From Bacteroidota bacterium (GTDB lineage: Bacteria > Bacteroidota > Bacteroidia > Chitinophagales > Chitinophagaceae), in assembly GCA_947460595.1 (NCBI GenBank), contig CANHGS010000003.1, positions 1-64,000 of the forward strand: a stretch of DNA of 64,000 nt. Reading direction: 5' to 3'. Below the pieces are notes generated by a model, which saw nothing but the letters and a program-made list of their open reading frames with translations, ran no database searches and had not been told where the DNA came from. Made by a program: the position numbers and the translations under genes. Positions 8,589 through 17,142 of this stretch are shown piece by piece (the first letter of the stretch is position 1; each line of letters begins with the position of its first letter).

Positions 8589-9460
8589 TAAAATGCTTCT
8601 TCCCGGTGATAGACCAATAATCCCATCAGACCAAAAATTAAACTAGTCATAAAAGCTGCCAACAAAACCTCCCATTTATTGGGCTTTTCTGACTTGGCTG
8701 CGGGAACCGCTTTTTCTAACACATAGAGTGCGGGTGCATTATTATCAATAGCCAACTGAAATTCATTAGCTGCTTTTTGATAGCTATTCATTTGATCCAA
8801 TATATTCTGCAGTTTGCTTTGGTTTAATTTAGTCTCCGCTACTGATAGCCCTGTAACAGTTGCCAGTGATTTGTACTCCCCTTCCATACCAGCAATGTTG
8901 GATTGTAGTTTTGCTAAAGAATTACGGTAATTCTCTTTCCAAATAGCGGCTTCTGTTTGCTGAACAATTTCTACCAAACGGTTCACAATTTTTGCCGAAA
9001 GGTCTTTCTCTTTTGTCCAAGCAAATACTTTTAGTTGACCCAAATCCGTTTTTTGAAAAGTCAGGTCTTCTCTTAATTCCAAGACCGCTTTTCTTCTATT
9101 AATCGCTTGATCTGAATTGGTTAATTTATAATACTTCACCAATTGAAAACTATCTACTAATTGCTTATAGACCGTATCCATACTGGCAATACCAAACAAC
9201 CTATCTAAATCATCACCTGTTCCAAAATAAGAATAGAGTCCTTCAATATTGGCATTGAATAGCCTTGCCCTGTCGGCCAACGCCGGATTGGCTGGAACCA
9301 GAATGGCAAAAGACCGATAATACTTGGGAACTATAAATAAAGTGATGGTTGTAACCAACAAAGCTATGACCACAAAACCTGCCAATTGCTTCCATTTGTC
9401 TTGGAGCAGTTGTGCCGTTTTTTGTAGGTTGAATTTAGGATAAGTTGTGTTTGCTTGCAT
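8588..9460 (-). CDS. Wzz-like chain-length determinant protein
   Basis: A 290-residue protein with two membrane helices (about 27-48 and 263-282) around a periplasmic, largely helical domain, the layout of polysaccharide co-polymerase (Wzz/GNVR) proteins. There is no C-terminal tyrosine kinase domain. The segment about 165-245 is rich in heptad-like Leu/Ala spacing and probably coiled. A Pro-rich motif (ALYVLEKAVPAAKSEKPNKW) precedes the second helix, as in the family. Transcribed first, coupled to the O-antigen ligase-like gene, it probably sets chain length for that partner. A good promoter candidate lies just upstream. Confidence 0.8.
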   Translation of the reverse strand: MQANTTYPKFNLQKTAQLLQDKWKQLAGFVVIALLVTTITLFIVPKYYRSFAILVPANPALADRARLFNANIEGLYSYFGTGDDLDRLFGIASMDTVYKQLVDSFQLVKYYKLTNSDQAINRRKAVLELREDLTFQKTDLGQLKVFAWTKEKDLSAKIVNRLVEIVQQTEAAIWKENYRNSLAKLQSNIAGMEGEYKSLATVTGLSVAETKLNQSKLQNILDQMNSYQKAANEFQLAIDNNAPALYVLEKAVPAAKSEKPNKWEVLLAAFMTSLIFGLMGLLVYHREEAF

Positions 9461-9473
9461 GGTGGTGAAAATA

Positions 9474-9502
9474 CAAATTTAAGTTTTAGAACTACTGCTC
9501 AA
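9474..9502 (-). promoter_or_regulatory. Candidate Bacteroidota promoter for the Wzz-like/ligase operon
   Basis: On the minus strand, TAAATTTG (9474-9481) fits the TAnnTTTG -7 consensus exactly. A TTG lies 18 nt upstream (9500-9502). The element is 13 nt from the ATG, implying a very short leader. Confidence 0.4.
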
Positions 9503-9573
9503 GCATAGTATTAGATGGTAAAGTGTAGTTCATGACTAATTTATAACCAAATACAGACCAGTTTATGACTAGT

Positions 9574-10041
9574 TTAAGGGGCAACCACTACATTGCGGGT
9601 AAGACTTTCGTCTAAGGAAATAAAGGTCTCTGTACGCTCAATTCCTTTGATTTTCTGCAATTCATCGTGTAACACAAAACGCAATTGCTGAATGTCTTTA
9701 CACACAATTTCTGCAAACATGCTGTAGTTTCCTGTTGTATAATTTAATCTTACTATTTGGGGTATTTTCTTCAATTCCTTGGCAACACTATCATATAAGG
9801 AACTTTTTTCTAGATAGATTCCAATAAAAGCAATAACATCGTATCCTAAAGCTTTTAAATCAATAGATAGTTTTTTGCCTTTCACAATACCGGATTCCTC
9901 TAATTTCTTAATCCTAACATGAATGGTACCGCCAGACACAAAGAGCTTTTTGCCTAGGTCCGCATAGGAAATTTCGGCATCGCTCATCATTTCCTGGATA
10001 ATTTGCAGGTCTAGTTTATCTAAATTCAATTTAATGGACAT
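9574..10041 (-). CDS. Lrp/AsnC-family transcriptional regulator
   Basis: A 155-residue regulator of standard length. The helix-turn-helix covers about 6-60 (DLQIIQEMMSDAEISYADL, SGGTIHVRIKKLEESGIV) and the RAM ligand-binding and oligomerisation domain about 65-150 (VIAFIGIYLE, VRLNYTTGNYSMFAEIVC, ERTETFISL). Family members sense amino acids and form octamers that wrap DNA. It is monocistronic and diverges from the RNA gene at 10.15 kb. An AT-rich stretch of about 100 nt between them could hold binding sites, but none was recognised. Confidence 0.92.
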   Translation of the reverse strand: MSIKLNLDKLDLQIIQEMMSDAEISYADLGKKLFVSGGTIHVRIKKLEESGIVKGKKLSIDLKALGYDVIAFIGIYLEKSSLYDSVAKELKKIPQIVRLNYTTGNYSMFAEIVCKDIQQLRFVLHDELQKIKGIERTETFISLDESLTRNVVVAP

Positions 10042-10148
10042 AAATGATCTTTTTTTGAATTTTATCTATATTAATAGGCAAATTATTAAATATTTTCTAT
10101 ACTTTTTAAATTTTCTTTAAATTTTTTTAAATTTGTGATGAACGGCTG

Positions 10149-10156
10149 TATATTTG
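10149..10156 (+). promoter_or_regulatory. -7 promoter element of the tRNA-like RNA gene
   Basis: TATATTTG matches the Bacteroidota -7 consensus TAnnTTTG exactly. A very AT-rich tract precedes it. A TTTG at 10132-10135 is only 13 nt upstream, closer than the usual spacing, so the -33 element is unclear. Transcription would start near 10162, about 25 nt before the acceptor stem of the RNA. Confidence 0.6.
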
Positions 10157-10186
10157 TACTCCCAACCGGGGAAAGCTCTTATATAC

Positions 10187-10354
10187 TGTGGGGTGATGAA
10201 ACTTTTGGCAGACATGCCCTCTTGTCTCGGGGGTGAAGATCATAGGATAAACATAGCATAGAGCCGTCCCGATTTATCGGGATGACCAGGGTCGACCACT
10301 GAACTTTGTGCTATAGCTAACTACTTCGTGGAGGTTCGACCCCTCCCCCTACAG
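10187..10354 (+). ncRNA. tRNA-like structured RNA with a giant variable arm
   Basis: Hand folding gives a full class II tRNA cloverleaf. Acceptor: 10187-10193 with 10347-10353 (7 bp, one G-U). D-stem: ATG/CAT with GG at 10207-10208 in the loop. Anticodon stem: 10217-10221 with 10229-10233, loop TTGTCTC. T-arm: GGAGG-TTCGACC-CCTCC (10330-10346). Position 73 is G and CCA is not encoded. Instead of a 10-20 nt variable arm there are about 96 nt, folding as a rod: TGAAG/CTTCG, TAG/CTA, an 11-bp helix (10253-10263 with 10304-10314) and an 8-bp hairpin (10265-10284). The nominal anticodon GUC is followed by U at position 37, where tRNAs nearly always have a purine. It has its own promoter and terminator. 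tmRNA, 6S, SRP and RNase P signatures were not found. Function unknown. Confidence 0.65.
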
Positions 10355-10358
10355 CAAT

Positions 10359-10398
10359 AAAAATCTCCTATTAAATTTCAATTTATAGGAGATTTTTT
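10359..10398. terminator. Bidirectional Rho-independent terminator
   Basis: A perfect 13-bp stem (10359-10371 with 10385-10397) around a 13-nt loop, with T-runs on both strands. It ends the tRNA-like RNA on the plus strand and the aldehyde dehydrogenase on the minus strand, whose stop is at 10426. Confidence 0.9.
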
Positions 10399-10425
10399 AT
10401 TTTACGCGTTTGACTGAATCATCCT

Positions 10426-12036
10426 TTAAAAAATATAGTCTAATCGCAGATAGTTGCTTTGATGTTCTCTAACAATTGTTTGCACTATGTTTTTGTTGGC
10501 AACAGTATCTTTGGTACTGATTAACATACGAATACTAAACGCTCTTAAGGCATCATCAACGCTAAGTGTTCCCTCGGCACTATCTTTTCTTCCGTTAAAG
10601 GGGTAAGTATCTGGTCCACGCTGACATTGCGCATTGATGTTGATTCTACCTACTTGGTTGGCCAATTCGTCAATTAAATGACCAATCAATTTTGGGTTGG
10701 TTCCAAAAATACTTAGCTGTTGCCCAAAGTTGGATTGAACCACATAGTCAATTACCTCTTCAATATTTTTGTAGGATACAATTGGTACCACGGGGCCAAA
10801 CTGCTCTTCCGTATACAATCGCATTTGTGCATTTACTGGATAAAGTACCGCAGGGTAGAAGAAAGTATCATTTACTTCACCGCCATTTTCATTAATGACT
10901 GATGCACCAAACTGCTTGGCATTATTAACAAGTTCTTTTAAATAATCTGTTTTGCCAGGCTCAGGCAAAGGGGTAATCTTAACATCTTTTTCCCAGGGCA
11001 TCCCACATTTTAATTTAGCAACCCCTTCTGTGAATTTTTTAATGAAACTATCTACAACCTGCTCCTGAACAAAAATTATTTTTAGTGCGGTACATCTTTG
11101 ACCATTGTAAGAAAGTGATCCAGCTACACATTCACTAACCGCTGTTTCTAGGTCTGCATCTGGTAAAACAATGGCAGGATTCTTTGCATCTAATCCCAAA
11201 ACACTTCTCAATCTATTTGGCTTTGGATGCAATTTTTTAATGTCGCTGGCGCCTTTATTGGTTCCTATAAATGCAAAAACATCTATTTTACCAGTTTCCA
11301 TTAAAGCCCCCACTGTTTCTCTTCCCTTGCCATAAATAATATTGATGACACCTTTAGGGAAACAATTTTGAAAAACAGAGAGCAATGGTTTTATAAAAAG
11401 TACCCCATACTTGGCTGGTTTAAATACCACCGTATTTCCCATGATCAGTGCCGGGATAAGGGTTGTGAAGGTTTCATTTAATGGATAATTATAGGGGCCC
11501 ATACACAAGGCAACGCCTAATGGCACCCGCCTAACCTGAGCTATTACACCTTCTTCATTTTCAAATTTGGAATTGCGTCTATCTAAATTTTTCAATCCCT
11601 TAATGGTATCTTCAATATAAATACAAGTACGGTCAAACTCCTTTTCACTGTCAGGTAAATTTTTACCAATCTCCCACATCAACAACTTAACCACAGTAGA
11701 ACGTTGCTTTTTCATTTCTACCAGAAATTGTTCCACATGAGCAATTCTTTTGGCAATACTCATGGTTGGCCACTCCCCAGTACCATTACTATAAGCAGCT
11801 ACAGCAGCATCTAATGCTTCCAGCGATTCCTTTTGAGTTAGGAGCGGCGTTGTTCCAATAATATTTTTCTCAATACTATTGCCTGTATTGGTAGATACAG
11901 GAGAGACCACTTCATTCATTGGACCATCCCAAATTCTAAGTTCTCCATTTACTAGATACGCTCTTTGTTCAATGAAATCGTTTAGCTGCCATTCAGTAGG
12001 AATCTCAGCAACAAGAGGGAAAATATTCTTTAGCAT
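10426..12036 (-). CDS. Aldehyde dehydrogenase, GapN-like (NADP-dependent glyceraldehyde-3-phosphate dehydrogenase type)
   Basis: A 536-residue ALDH-superfamily enzyme. By resemblance to Bacteroidota GapN-like proteins it would oxidise glyceraldehyde-3-phosphate to 3-phosphoglycerate while making NADPH. Motifs: MGPYNYPLNET and VFKPAKYG (cofactor binding), FIGTNKGAS, and the nucleophile in YNGQRCTAL (C315). The general-base Glu of ALDHs lies 34 residues before the Cys; here that position is G281 within LGLDAKNP, with Asp two residues on. I believe this substitution is typical of the subfamily. Monocistronic, ending in a shared terminator. Family sure; substrate moderately sure. Confidence 0.85.
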   Translation of the reverse strand: MLKNIFPLVAEIPTEWQLNDFIEQRAYLVNGELRIWDGPMNEVVSPVSTNTGNSIEKNIIGTTPLLTQKESLEALDAAVAAYSNGTGEWPTMSIAKRIAHVEQFLVEMKKQRSTVVKLLMWEIGKNLPDSEKEFDRTCIYIEDTIKGLKNLDRRNSKFENEEGVIAQVRRVPLGVALCMGPYNYPLNETFTTLIPALIMGNTVVFKPAKYGVLFIKPLLSVFQNCFPKGVINIIYGKGRETVGALMETGKIDVFAFIGTNKGASDIKKLHPKPNRLRSVLGLDAKNPAIVLPDADLETAVSECVAGSLSYNGQRCTALKIIFVQEQVVDSFIKKFTEGVAKLKCGMPWEKDVKITPLPEPGKTDYLKELVNNAKQFGASVINENGGEVNDTFFYPAVLYPVNAQMRLYTEEQFGPVVPIVSYKNIEEVIDYVVQSNFGQQLSIFGTNPKLIGHLIDELANQVGRININAQCQRGPDTYPFNGRKDSAEGTLSVDDALRAFSIRMLISTKDTVANKNIVQTIVREHQSNYLRLDYIF

Positions 12037-12101
12037 GGTAAATTATGATTATAAATTGACTCTAATTATGAGATAAACATTAAATATGGGGTCTTTGTTC
12101 G

Positions 12102-12135
12102 CAACTATAGCATTTAATGAGTTTCCAACTATAGC
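12102..12135. repeat. Two direct repeats CAACTATAGC
   Basis: Two identical 10-mers at 12102-12111 and 12126-12135, start to start 24 bases apart. They lie between the divergent aldehyde dehydrogenase and histidine kinase genes. The spacing is slightly over two helical turns, so a regulator could bind both; this is inference. Confidence 0.5.
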
Positions 12136-12157
12136 TATCCCTAACATTATGATAACC

Positions 12158-12181
12158 TTTGAAATTTGTAACAATTTCAAA
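12158..12181. repeat. 9-bp inverted repeat in a divergent promoter region
   Basis: TTTGAAATT and its exact complement AATTTCAAA flank TGTAAC, 48 bases before the histidine kinase start. No T-run follows, so an operator is more likely than a terminator. Confidence 0.45.
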
Positions 12182-12229
12182 TGAACATGTCACAGTTTGC
12201 TATAAAAGACTATTTACCTTGAACAAGGA

Positions 12230-14167
12230 GTGTCAATAACCTCCTTCCATATGCTTAAGACAGACGAACATTTTAATTACGATGTACTTTCCGCACTCAG
12301 TTCGTTGATAGCTGTTATAGACAAAACAGGCAACATTATAGCTATAAATAATAATTGGGATGAATTTGCTAATTTGAATGGGACAAAGAATCTGAAACTT
12401 ACTTCTATTGGCAGTAATTATTTTTCAGCTTGTAATAACGCAATAAAATTCGGAGATAGTATTGCCGCAGAAACAATGACAGGTATTATTGCTGTTTTTG
12501 AAAAGAAAATAAAAGTCTTTGAACTAGAATACCCATGTAATACTGCAACAGAAAAGAAATGGTACCTGCTTCATGTAATGCTATTTGGGAAAGAAAGTTC
12601 TAGAGTGTTAATATCACACCAAGACATCACAACCAGAAAAAAAAATGAGGATTTCCTTATAGCTTCTGAAATTAGGTACCGTCGCATATTTGAAGCGGCC
12701 AAAGACGGTATTATCATTCTCAATGAAAGTTCCGGAGAGATCATTGATGTTAACCCTTTTCTAATAAATTTATTGGGTTATACTTTTGAAGAATTTTTGG
12801 GGAGACAACTTTGGGAAATTGGATTATTCAAAGATATTGAAGAATCAAAAAAAGCATTTGAAGAACTGAAGAAAAACAAGTACATCCGATATGAAGATAT
12901 GCCACTTAAAACTAAAAGTGGTCAAATCCGGAATGTGGAATTTGTTAGTAATGTTTACGAGGAGAATAATAAAAATGTGATTCAGTGTAATGTTCGGGAC
13001 ATTACCGATAAGGTAAATACAAATAACCGATTAAGGGAAAATGAACAGAAATTAAGGTTGCTGAATACCTTACTTTTAGAAGAAACTGAAAGACTAAACG
13101 ATGCACAATCAATAGCTAAAATTGGAAACTGGGATTTGGGTATCCCCGATTATAAGGTAACATGGTCCAGGGAAGTATATAAAATATTTGAAGCTGATCA
13201 GGAAACATTCATTCCGTCTGTAGAAATATTTTTTAAGCATCTACATCCAGATGATATTGAGAAAGTAAATAATGCTTTTAAAGAATCCTATATAAGTCAA
13301 AAGCTAAACTCGGTGGAACATCGGGTAATTACTTCAAATAAGGGGACAATATACATATTAGAAAATTGGAACGTGATTTTAGATGAAAAAGGAAATCCAA
13401 TTCGCATTAATGGTACCTGTCAAGATATTACAGAACTAAAAAAGCTAGAACATGAATTGTTAGAAATGATTAGGCAATTACAAATTAAGAACAATGACCT
13501 AAATCAATTTGCTTACATAGTATCTCATAATTTACGTTCTCATATTGCCAAAATTCAAGGATTAATGTATCTATTTCAAAAAGAAATTGATAGTAAACCC
13601 AATAATCCAGAACTATTAAAAATTATTCTACATGAAGTAAATGGTTTAGACATTGTTATTCGGGATCTCAATAAAATTCTTTCCATACAAGATTCTGGAA
13701 ATAAATCAATGGAACTTGTTTTATTTGAAACAATTTTAGAACAGATAGAACAATCATTGTCAGTTCAAATGGAAGAATCAAAAGCATTGATTAATTCCAA
13801 TTTCTCCAATTCTCCTAAACTGGTTACAATAAAAAGTTACTGTTACAGTATCTTACAAAACCTCCTATCTAATGCCATTAAATATCGTTCTCCCAATCGT
13901 CCACTACAAATTCTCATCCAAACCAACATAGAAGGTTCATTTGTTTGCCTCTCCTTTAAGGACAATGGAATGGGTATTGATTTAATCAAGAATAGCAATA
14001 AAATATTTGGATTGTATAAAAGATTTCATGGAAATCTAATTCCTGGAAGAGGAATTGGGTTAAATCTTATCAAAATACAAATTGAATCACTAGGTGGCAG
14101 AGTAGAAGTTCAAAGCACCGTTGATGTAGGAACGGAGTTCAAAATATTTTTTCCACTAGTAAATTAA
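12230..14167 (+). CDS. Soluble PAS-domain sensor histidine kinase
   Basis: A 645-residue kinase without membrane helices, so probably cytosolic. Three PAS-type regions: about 20-130 (VIDKTGNIIAINNNW), 145-265 (YRRIFEAAKDGIIIL, with PAC) and 285-405 (PAS_3 type, AKIGNWDLG, HLHPDDIEK). The DHp H-box is YIVSHNLRSH with H433; the ATPase has N548 in SNAIKY, DNGMGID and GRGIGLNL. There is no receiver domain or adjacent response regulator, so the partner is elsewhere. The frame starts with GTG at 12230; an ATG at 12251 is an alternative, and the AAGGAG beside the GTG is too close to be its ribosome site. Confidence 0.9.
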   Translation: MSITSFHMLKTDEHFNYDVLSALSSLIAVIDKTGNIIAINNNWDEFANLNGTKNLKLTSIGSNYFSACNNAIKFGDSIAAETMTGIIAVFEKKIKVFELEYPCNTATEKKWYLLHVMLFGKESSRVLISHQDITTRKKNEDFLIASEIRYRRIFEAAKDGIIILNESSGEIIDVNPFLINLLGYTFEEFLGRQLWEIGLFKDIEESKKAFEELKKNKYIRYEDMPLKTKSGQIRNVEFVSNVYEENNKNVIQCNVRDITDKVNTNNRLRENEQKLRLLNTLLLEETERLNDAQSIAKIGNWDLGIPDYKVTWSREVYKIFEADQETFIPSVEIFFKHLHPDDIEKVNNAFKESYISQKLNSVEHRVITSNKGTIYILENWNVILDEKGNPIRINGTCQDITELKKLEHELLEMIRQLQIKNNDLNQFAYIVSHNLRSHIAKIQGLMYLFQKEIDSKPNNPELLKIILHEVNGLDIVIRDLNKILSIQDSGNKSMELVLFETILEQIEQSLSVQMEESKALINSNFSNSPKLVTIKSYCYSILQNLLSNAIKYRSPNRPLQILIQTNIEGSFVCLSFKDNGMGIDLIKNSNKIFGLYKRFHGNLIPGRGIGLNLIKIQIESLGGRVEVQSTVDVGTEFKIFFPLVN

Positions 14168-14387
14168 AAATAATAAAGCAGGTCCTGTTTGTAGGTGACA
14201 AAATACGCACAAACCCGATAGACGCAAGTTCTGCAAATGACTTGAAATTAGTTGATAGTCAACGCAATTTTTGACGATTTTGTTATATATCTCAATTATT
14301 TATTACCCTCCAAATTTATGATAGATTAATAAATTTATCCCTGGTTTTAAAAAATTTGAAAGTCTCCTCTTTCAGTAAAACAATAAT

Positions 14388-15794
14388 ATGTTTTTACTCA
14401 TCAAATTTGCAGTTTTTGCAATAGGTCTTTTTGTGTTACTGCTTTATATGGCCAGCCATAAAAAGGGGTTTGCTTTTCTTTTTCTTGGTTTACACTATAT
14501 GATTATTTTAAGCATTTCATTTACCTACATTTTATTTGAATCAGGGTATATTGTAAAATTTCCTCATTTTTTAAGAGTAGCAGCGCCATTGGGATATTTA
14601 ATTGGTCCTTTTACTTATTTGTTTATTAGAACATTACTAAATAACGAAACCAAACTTCAAAAAAAGGATTATTGGCATTTTTTACCTTTTGCTTTACACT
14701 TACTAGAAGAACTTCCTTTCTATTTTTCTAGTACCTCTACTAAAACAGACATAGCCAAACAACTAGTAGGACAAGGATTGGTGGAGATGATAGAAGTAAA
14801 TAGCAGTAGTGCATTAGCTGGATTACATAATTTACTAAAATTTTTAAGCGTAAACCTATACCTACTCTACTCTTTTAAATTTTTTAATCTATTTAAAAAG
14901 AATGCTCCACAATACATTTTAATTGAAAATAATAGGCTCTTATTATTTGCCAAACAGTTTTTACAATTAAAATTATTGGCCTTTTTACTTGTTTTAGGAG
15001 CTGCCCTTGTTGTAGTATTCACTAGTAATATTCAATTTAATCTGGTATTGCTTGATTTAAGTACGCTGTTAGTGATTGTTATAAATATTTACCTATTTAT
15101 TTTGAATCCAAACCTACTCTATGGCATGCAATACTCATTTGCGTATGGAAAACAGCATGTAGAAAATCATAAATTAAATATGGTTTATTCGAGTCTTGAA
15201 AATGGCTCTACAGATGTTGCCGTATTCATCAATTCTGACTACAAAGTCATACATTATAATGCTGCTGCAGCAAAAGAAGTTTGGTCAATTTTTGAACATG
15301 AACTAAGAGCGGGAGATGATATTAGAAATTTTATTAAAGGCAGCTTTGAGCAACAATTCATGGAAGGATTCACTAAAGCAATTAATGGGAAAAAATTTTC
15401 TACAGAATACCAGTTCTTAAATTGCTCAAATCAACGTGATTCTTGGAGATTAATTGAATTATACCCAATTACCAATGACAAAAAAGATTTATTGGGACTA
15501 ACATTCAATATGAAGGATATCAGTAACTTGAAATTCAGCGAAATTAAAATATCTGAATACCAAAACAAATTAGATGATATTGCTTGGAGAGAATCGCATT
15601 TGTTAAAAGCACCCATTGCAACTCTATTGGGTCTTTCAAAATTACTGTTAAAACCAGATAATAGCTTGAGTTATGAAGAAAAAATGATGTTGGTCAACAA
15701 TATTCAAAAAGAAGTTGAACGCTTAGACGCTGTTATCAATAATATTGTTGACATTTCATCGGACAAGGAAAAAGAAAAAGCAAAAACTATTTAA
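14388..15794 (+). CDS. Membrane PAS protein ending in an isolated histidine-phosphotransfer (DHp) domain
   Basis: A 468-residue protein. About seven hydrophobic helices fill residues 1-245, like the membrane part of some Bacteroidota AraC-type sensors. A PAS domain follows (about 265-385, VAVFINSDYKVIHYN to LLGLTFNMKDIS). Then comes a HisKA-like hairpin with H404 in RESHLLKAPIATLLG. It stops about 65 residues later with a charged tail, without any ATPase N, G1 or G2 box, and no such motif follows in the next bases. It could accept phosphate from another kinase, such as the one just upstream, or act by heterodimerising. Such proteins are seen in this phylum; the role is inferred. Confidence 0.75.
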   Translation: MFLLIKFAVFAIGLFVLLLYMASHKKGFAFLFLGLHYMIILSISFTYILFESGYIVKFPHFLRVAAPLGYLIGPFTYLFIRTLLNNETKLQKKDYWHFLPFALHLLEELPFYFSSTSTKTDIAKQLVGQGLVEMIEVNSSSALAGLHNLLKFLSVNLYLLYSFKFFNLFKKNAPQYILIENNRLLLFAKQFLQLKLLAFLLVLGAALVVVFTSNIQFNLVLLDLSTLLVIVINIYLFILNPNLLYGMQYSFAYGKQHVENHKLNMVYSSLENGSTDVAVFINSDYKVIHYNAAAAKEVWSIFEHELRAGDDIRNFIKGSFEQQFMEGFTKAINGKKFSTEYQFLNCSNQRDSWRLIELYPITNDKKDLLGLTFNMKDISNLKFSEIKISEYQNKLDDIAWRESHLLKAPIATLLGLSKLLLKPDNSLSYEEKMMLVNNIQKEVERLDAVINNIVDISSDKEKEKAKTI

Positions 15795-15801
15795 TGATCC
15801 A

Positions 15802-17088
15802 CTATTTTAAATAGCTTTCTACAAAACTTTGCTTCACTTTATTCACTTGCGATTCCCAAATTTTTTTATAGTCAGTTTGCGTAAAATGGTGTGCCCTATA
15901 AGGCGCAGTCAGAATAATATTCTTTCCTTCTGTTTGATTAAGTGCCGCATAGAGCGCAGAAGATGGGCAGGTCTGGTCTATTAACCCAATTTCTGCAACT
16001 ATAGTAGCCGTTGATCCTTTGAGTAAATGAACTGCGTCAAAATAGGGCAGGTTAGCTTCTAAAACAGTTTTGTCCAGTTTGTTATCAAACAAATAGGGCC
16101 AAGAGCCTTTTCTGCCTACCAAGCTTCCACCCCAATCACACATAGCTGGCACGGTTACAACCGCTGCCGTAACGCGCTTATCAAGACCAGCAGCCACTAG
16201 GGATTGACCACCACCTTGGCTCTCCCCAATGACCAGGATTCTTTTACCATCCCACTCGGGTAAACTGGTTAAATAATCAATGGTTCTAAGCAAGCGTTGA
16301 TACATACCTAAGAAATAAGATTCATTTTTATTAGCAATTCCTATTTGCGCATATCTATTTAATTCGCCCCTATCCAAACTATCATAATACGCTTGGGATT
16401 GTCCATTTAACATGCCGTGAGCATTTAAGTCAAAAACCAATGCACCTTTTCCCATGCGTGCATAACGCAGTGCAATCTCAGGTTTAGATTTGCACCAGTC
16501 GCCATTTACGCCAGCAGCATGAAAATTTATGACAATGGGAAGGGAACTTTTAGCGGCATTGGTTGGCATGGCAAAATAGCCGCGTACCGGCTTGGGCGAT
16601 GTGCAGTTGATTTCTACATCAAAGCACTGATAAGTAGGATCATTATTAGCTGCCGGTATTGAAATCAATTGTACGGGCAAGGCTCGCAAATCTTTTTTCT
16701 GTTTGTTCCAAAATGATTCTAAGTCTGCAGGTCTTTTTGTTCCTGGCTGATACAATTCGGGGTTGACAATTAAACCAATCCATCCTGAATCATTGGTAGT
16801 TCTAGCTTCAAAAACCAGGGTGACTGGTTCACTAACAATTTGATCAAAAACTACCAAGGAGTCTCCACTATAACTTAACTGATCCGAGGTAAAGCTGCTA
16901 AAATTGTGTTGCGTCTTCAGCGTAACTACTTGTGCTGATTTGTCTTTGATAGAAAGGACTACCCTTGCCCTATCACCATTATGATAAACGCCGTTTTCAT
17001 GGCTTTGCCTAAAGAGAATTCCTTGAGCATGAACAAAGGAACCCACGCCCATTGAAAAGAATAAAATAAAAGCAACTAAGTATTTCAT
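15802..17088 (-). CDS. Acetylxylan esterase / cephalosporin-C deacetylase family esterase, exported
   Basis: A 428-residue alpha/beta-hydrolase of the AXE1 family (carbohydrate esterase 7-like), which removes acetyl groups from xylan or other sugars. It has a signal peptide (about 1-21, ending FVHAQ) and a beta-sandwich-like N-terminal domain to about residue 120. The catalytic domain has nucleophile Ser in GESQGGGQS, Asp in IGLIDQTCPSS and His in YRAHHFTQ, with the family motif RYARMGKGALVFD. It is probably periplasmic or surface-exposed. It converges on the PAS protein gene with 7 bases between them. Substrate is inferred from family only. Confidence 0.88.
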   Translation of the reverse strand: MKYLVAFILFFSMGVGSFVHAQGILFRQSHENGVYHNGDRARVVLSIKDKSAQVVTLKTQHNFSSFTSDQLSYSGDSLVVFDQIVSEPVTLVFEARTTNDSGWIGLIVNPELYQPGTKRPADLESFWNKQKKDLRALPVQLISIPAANNDPTYQCFDVEINCTSPKPVRGYFAMPTNAAKSSLPIVINFHAAGVNGDWCKSKPEIALRYARMGKGALVFDLNAHGMLNGQSQAYYDSLDRGELNRYAQIGIANKNESYFLGMYQRLLRTIDYLTSLPEWDGKRILVIGESQGGGQSLVAAGLDKRVTAAVVTVPAMCDWGGSLVGRKGSWPYLFDNKLDKTVLEANLPYFDAVHLLKGSTATIVAEIGLIDQTCPSSALYAALNQTEGKNIILTAPYRAHHFTQTDYKKIWESQVNKVKQSFVESYLK

Positions 17089-17142
17089 GATAATTTATCT
17101 AAATTAAAAGTAGGTCAATTAACTTAAAATATAAACGCTTAT

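Noticed and set aside
10187-10354. The RNA at 10.2 kb as tmRNA (ssrA)
   Set aside because: It has a full anticodon arm and no recognisable tag reading frame, and it is less than half the usual tmRNA length.
10187-10354. The same RNA as an ordinary tRNA-Asp, because of GUC, G73 and C38
   Set aside because: It is a class II fold with a variable region of about 96 nt and U at position 37. Normal tRNA-Asp is class I.
12102-12135. Direct repeats as a CRISPR or phage attachment site
   Set aside because: Only two short copies, no spacers of regular length, and no cas, integrase or tRNA end nearby.
14322-14346. AAATTTAT/ATAAATTT inverted repeat as a terminator of the histidine kinase
   Set aside because: It is wholly A-T, has no following T-run and is well past the stop; chance pairing in AT-rich DNA is likely.
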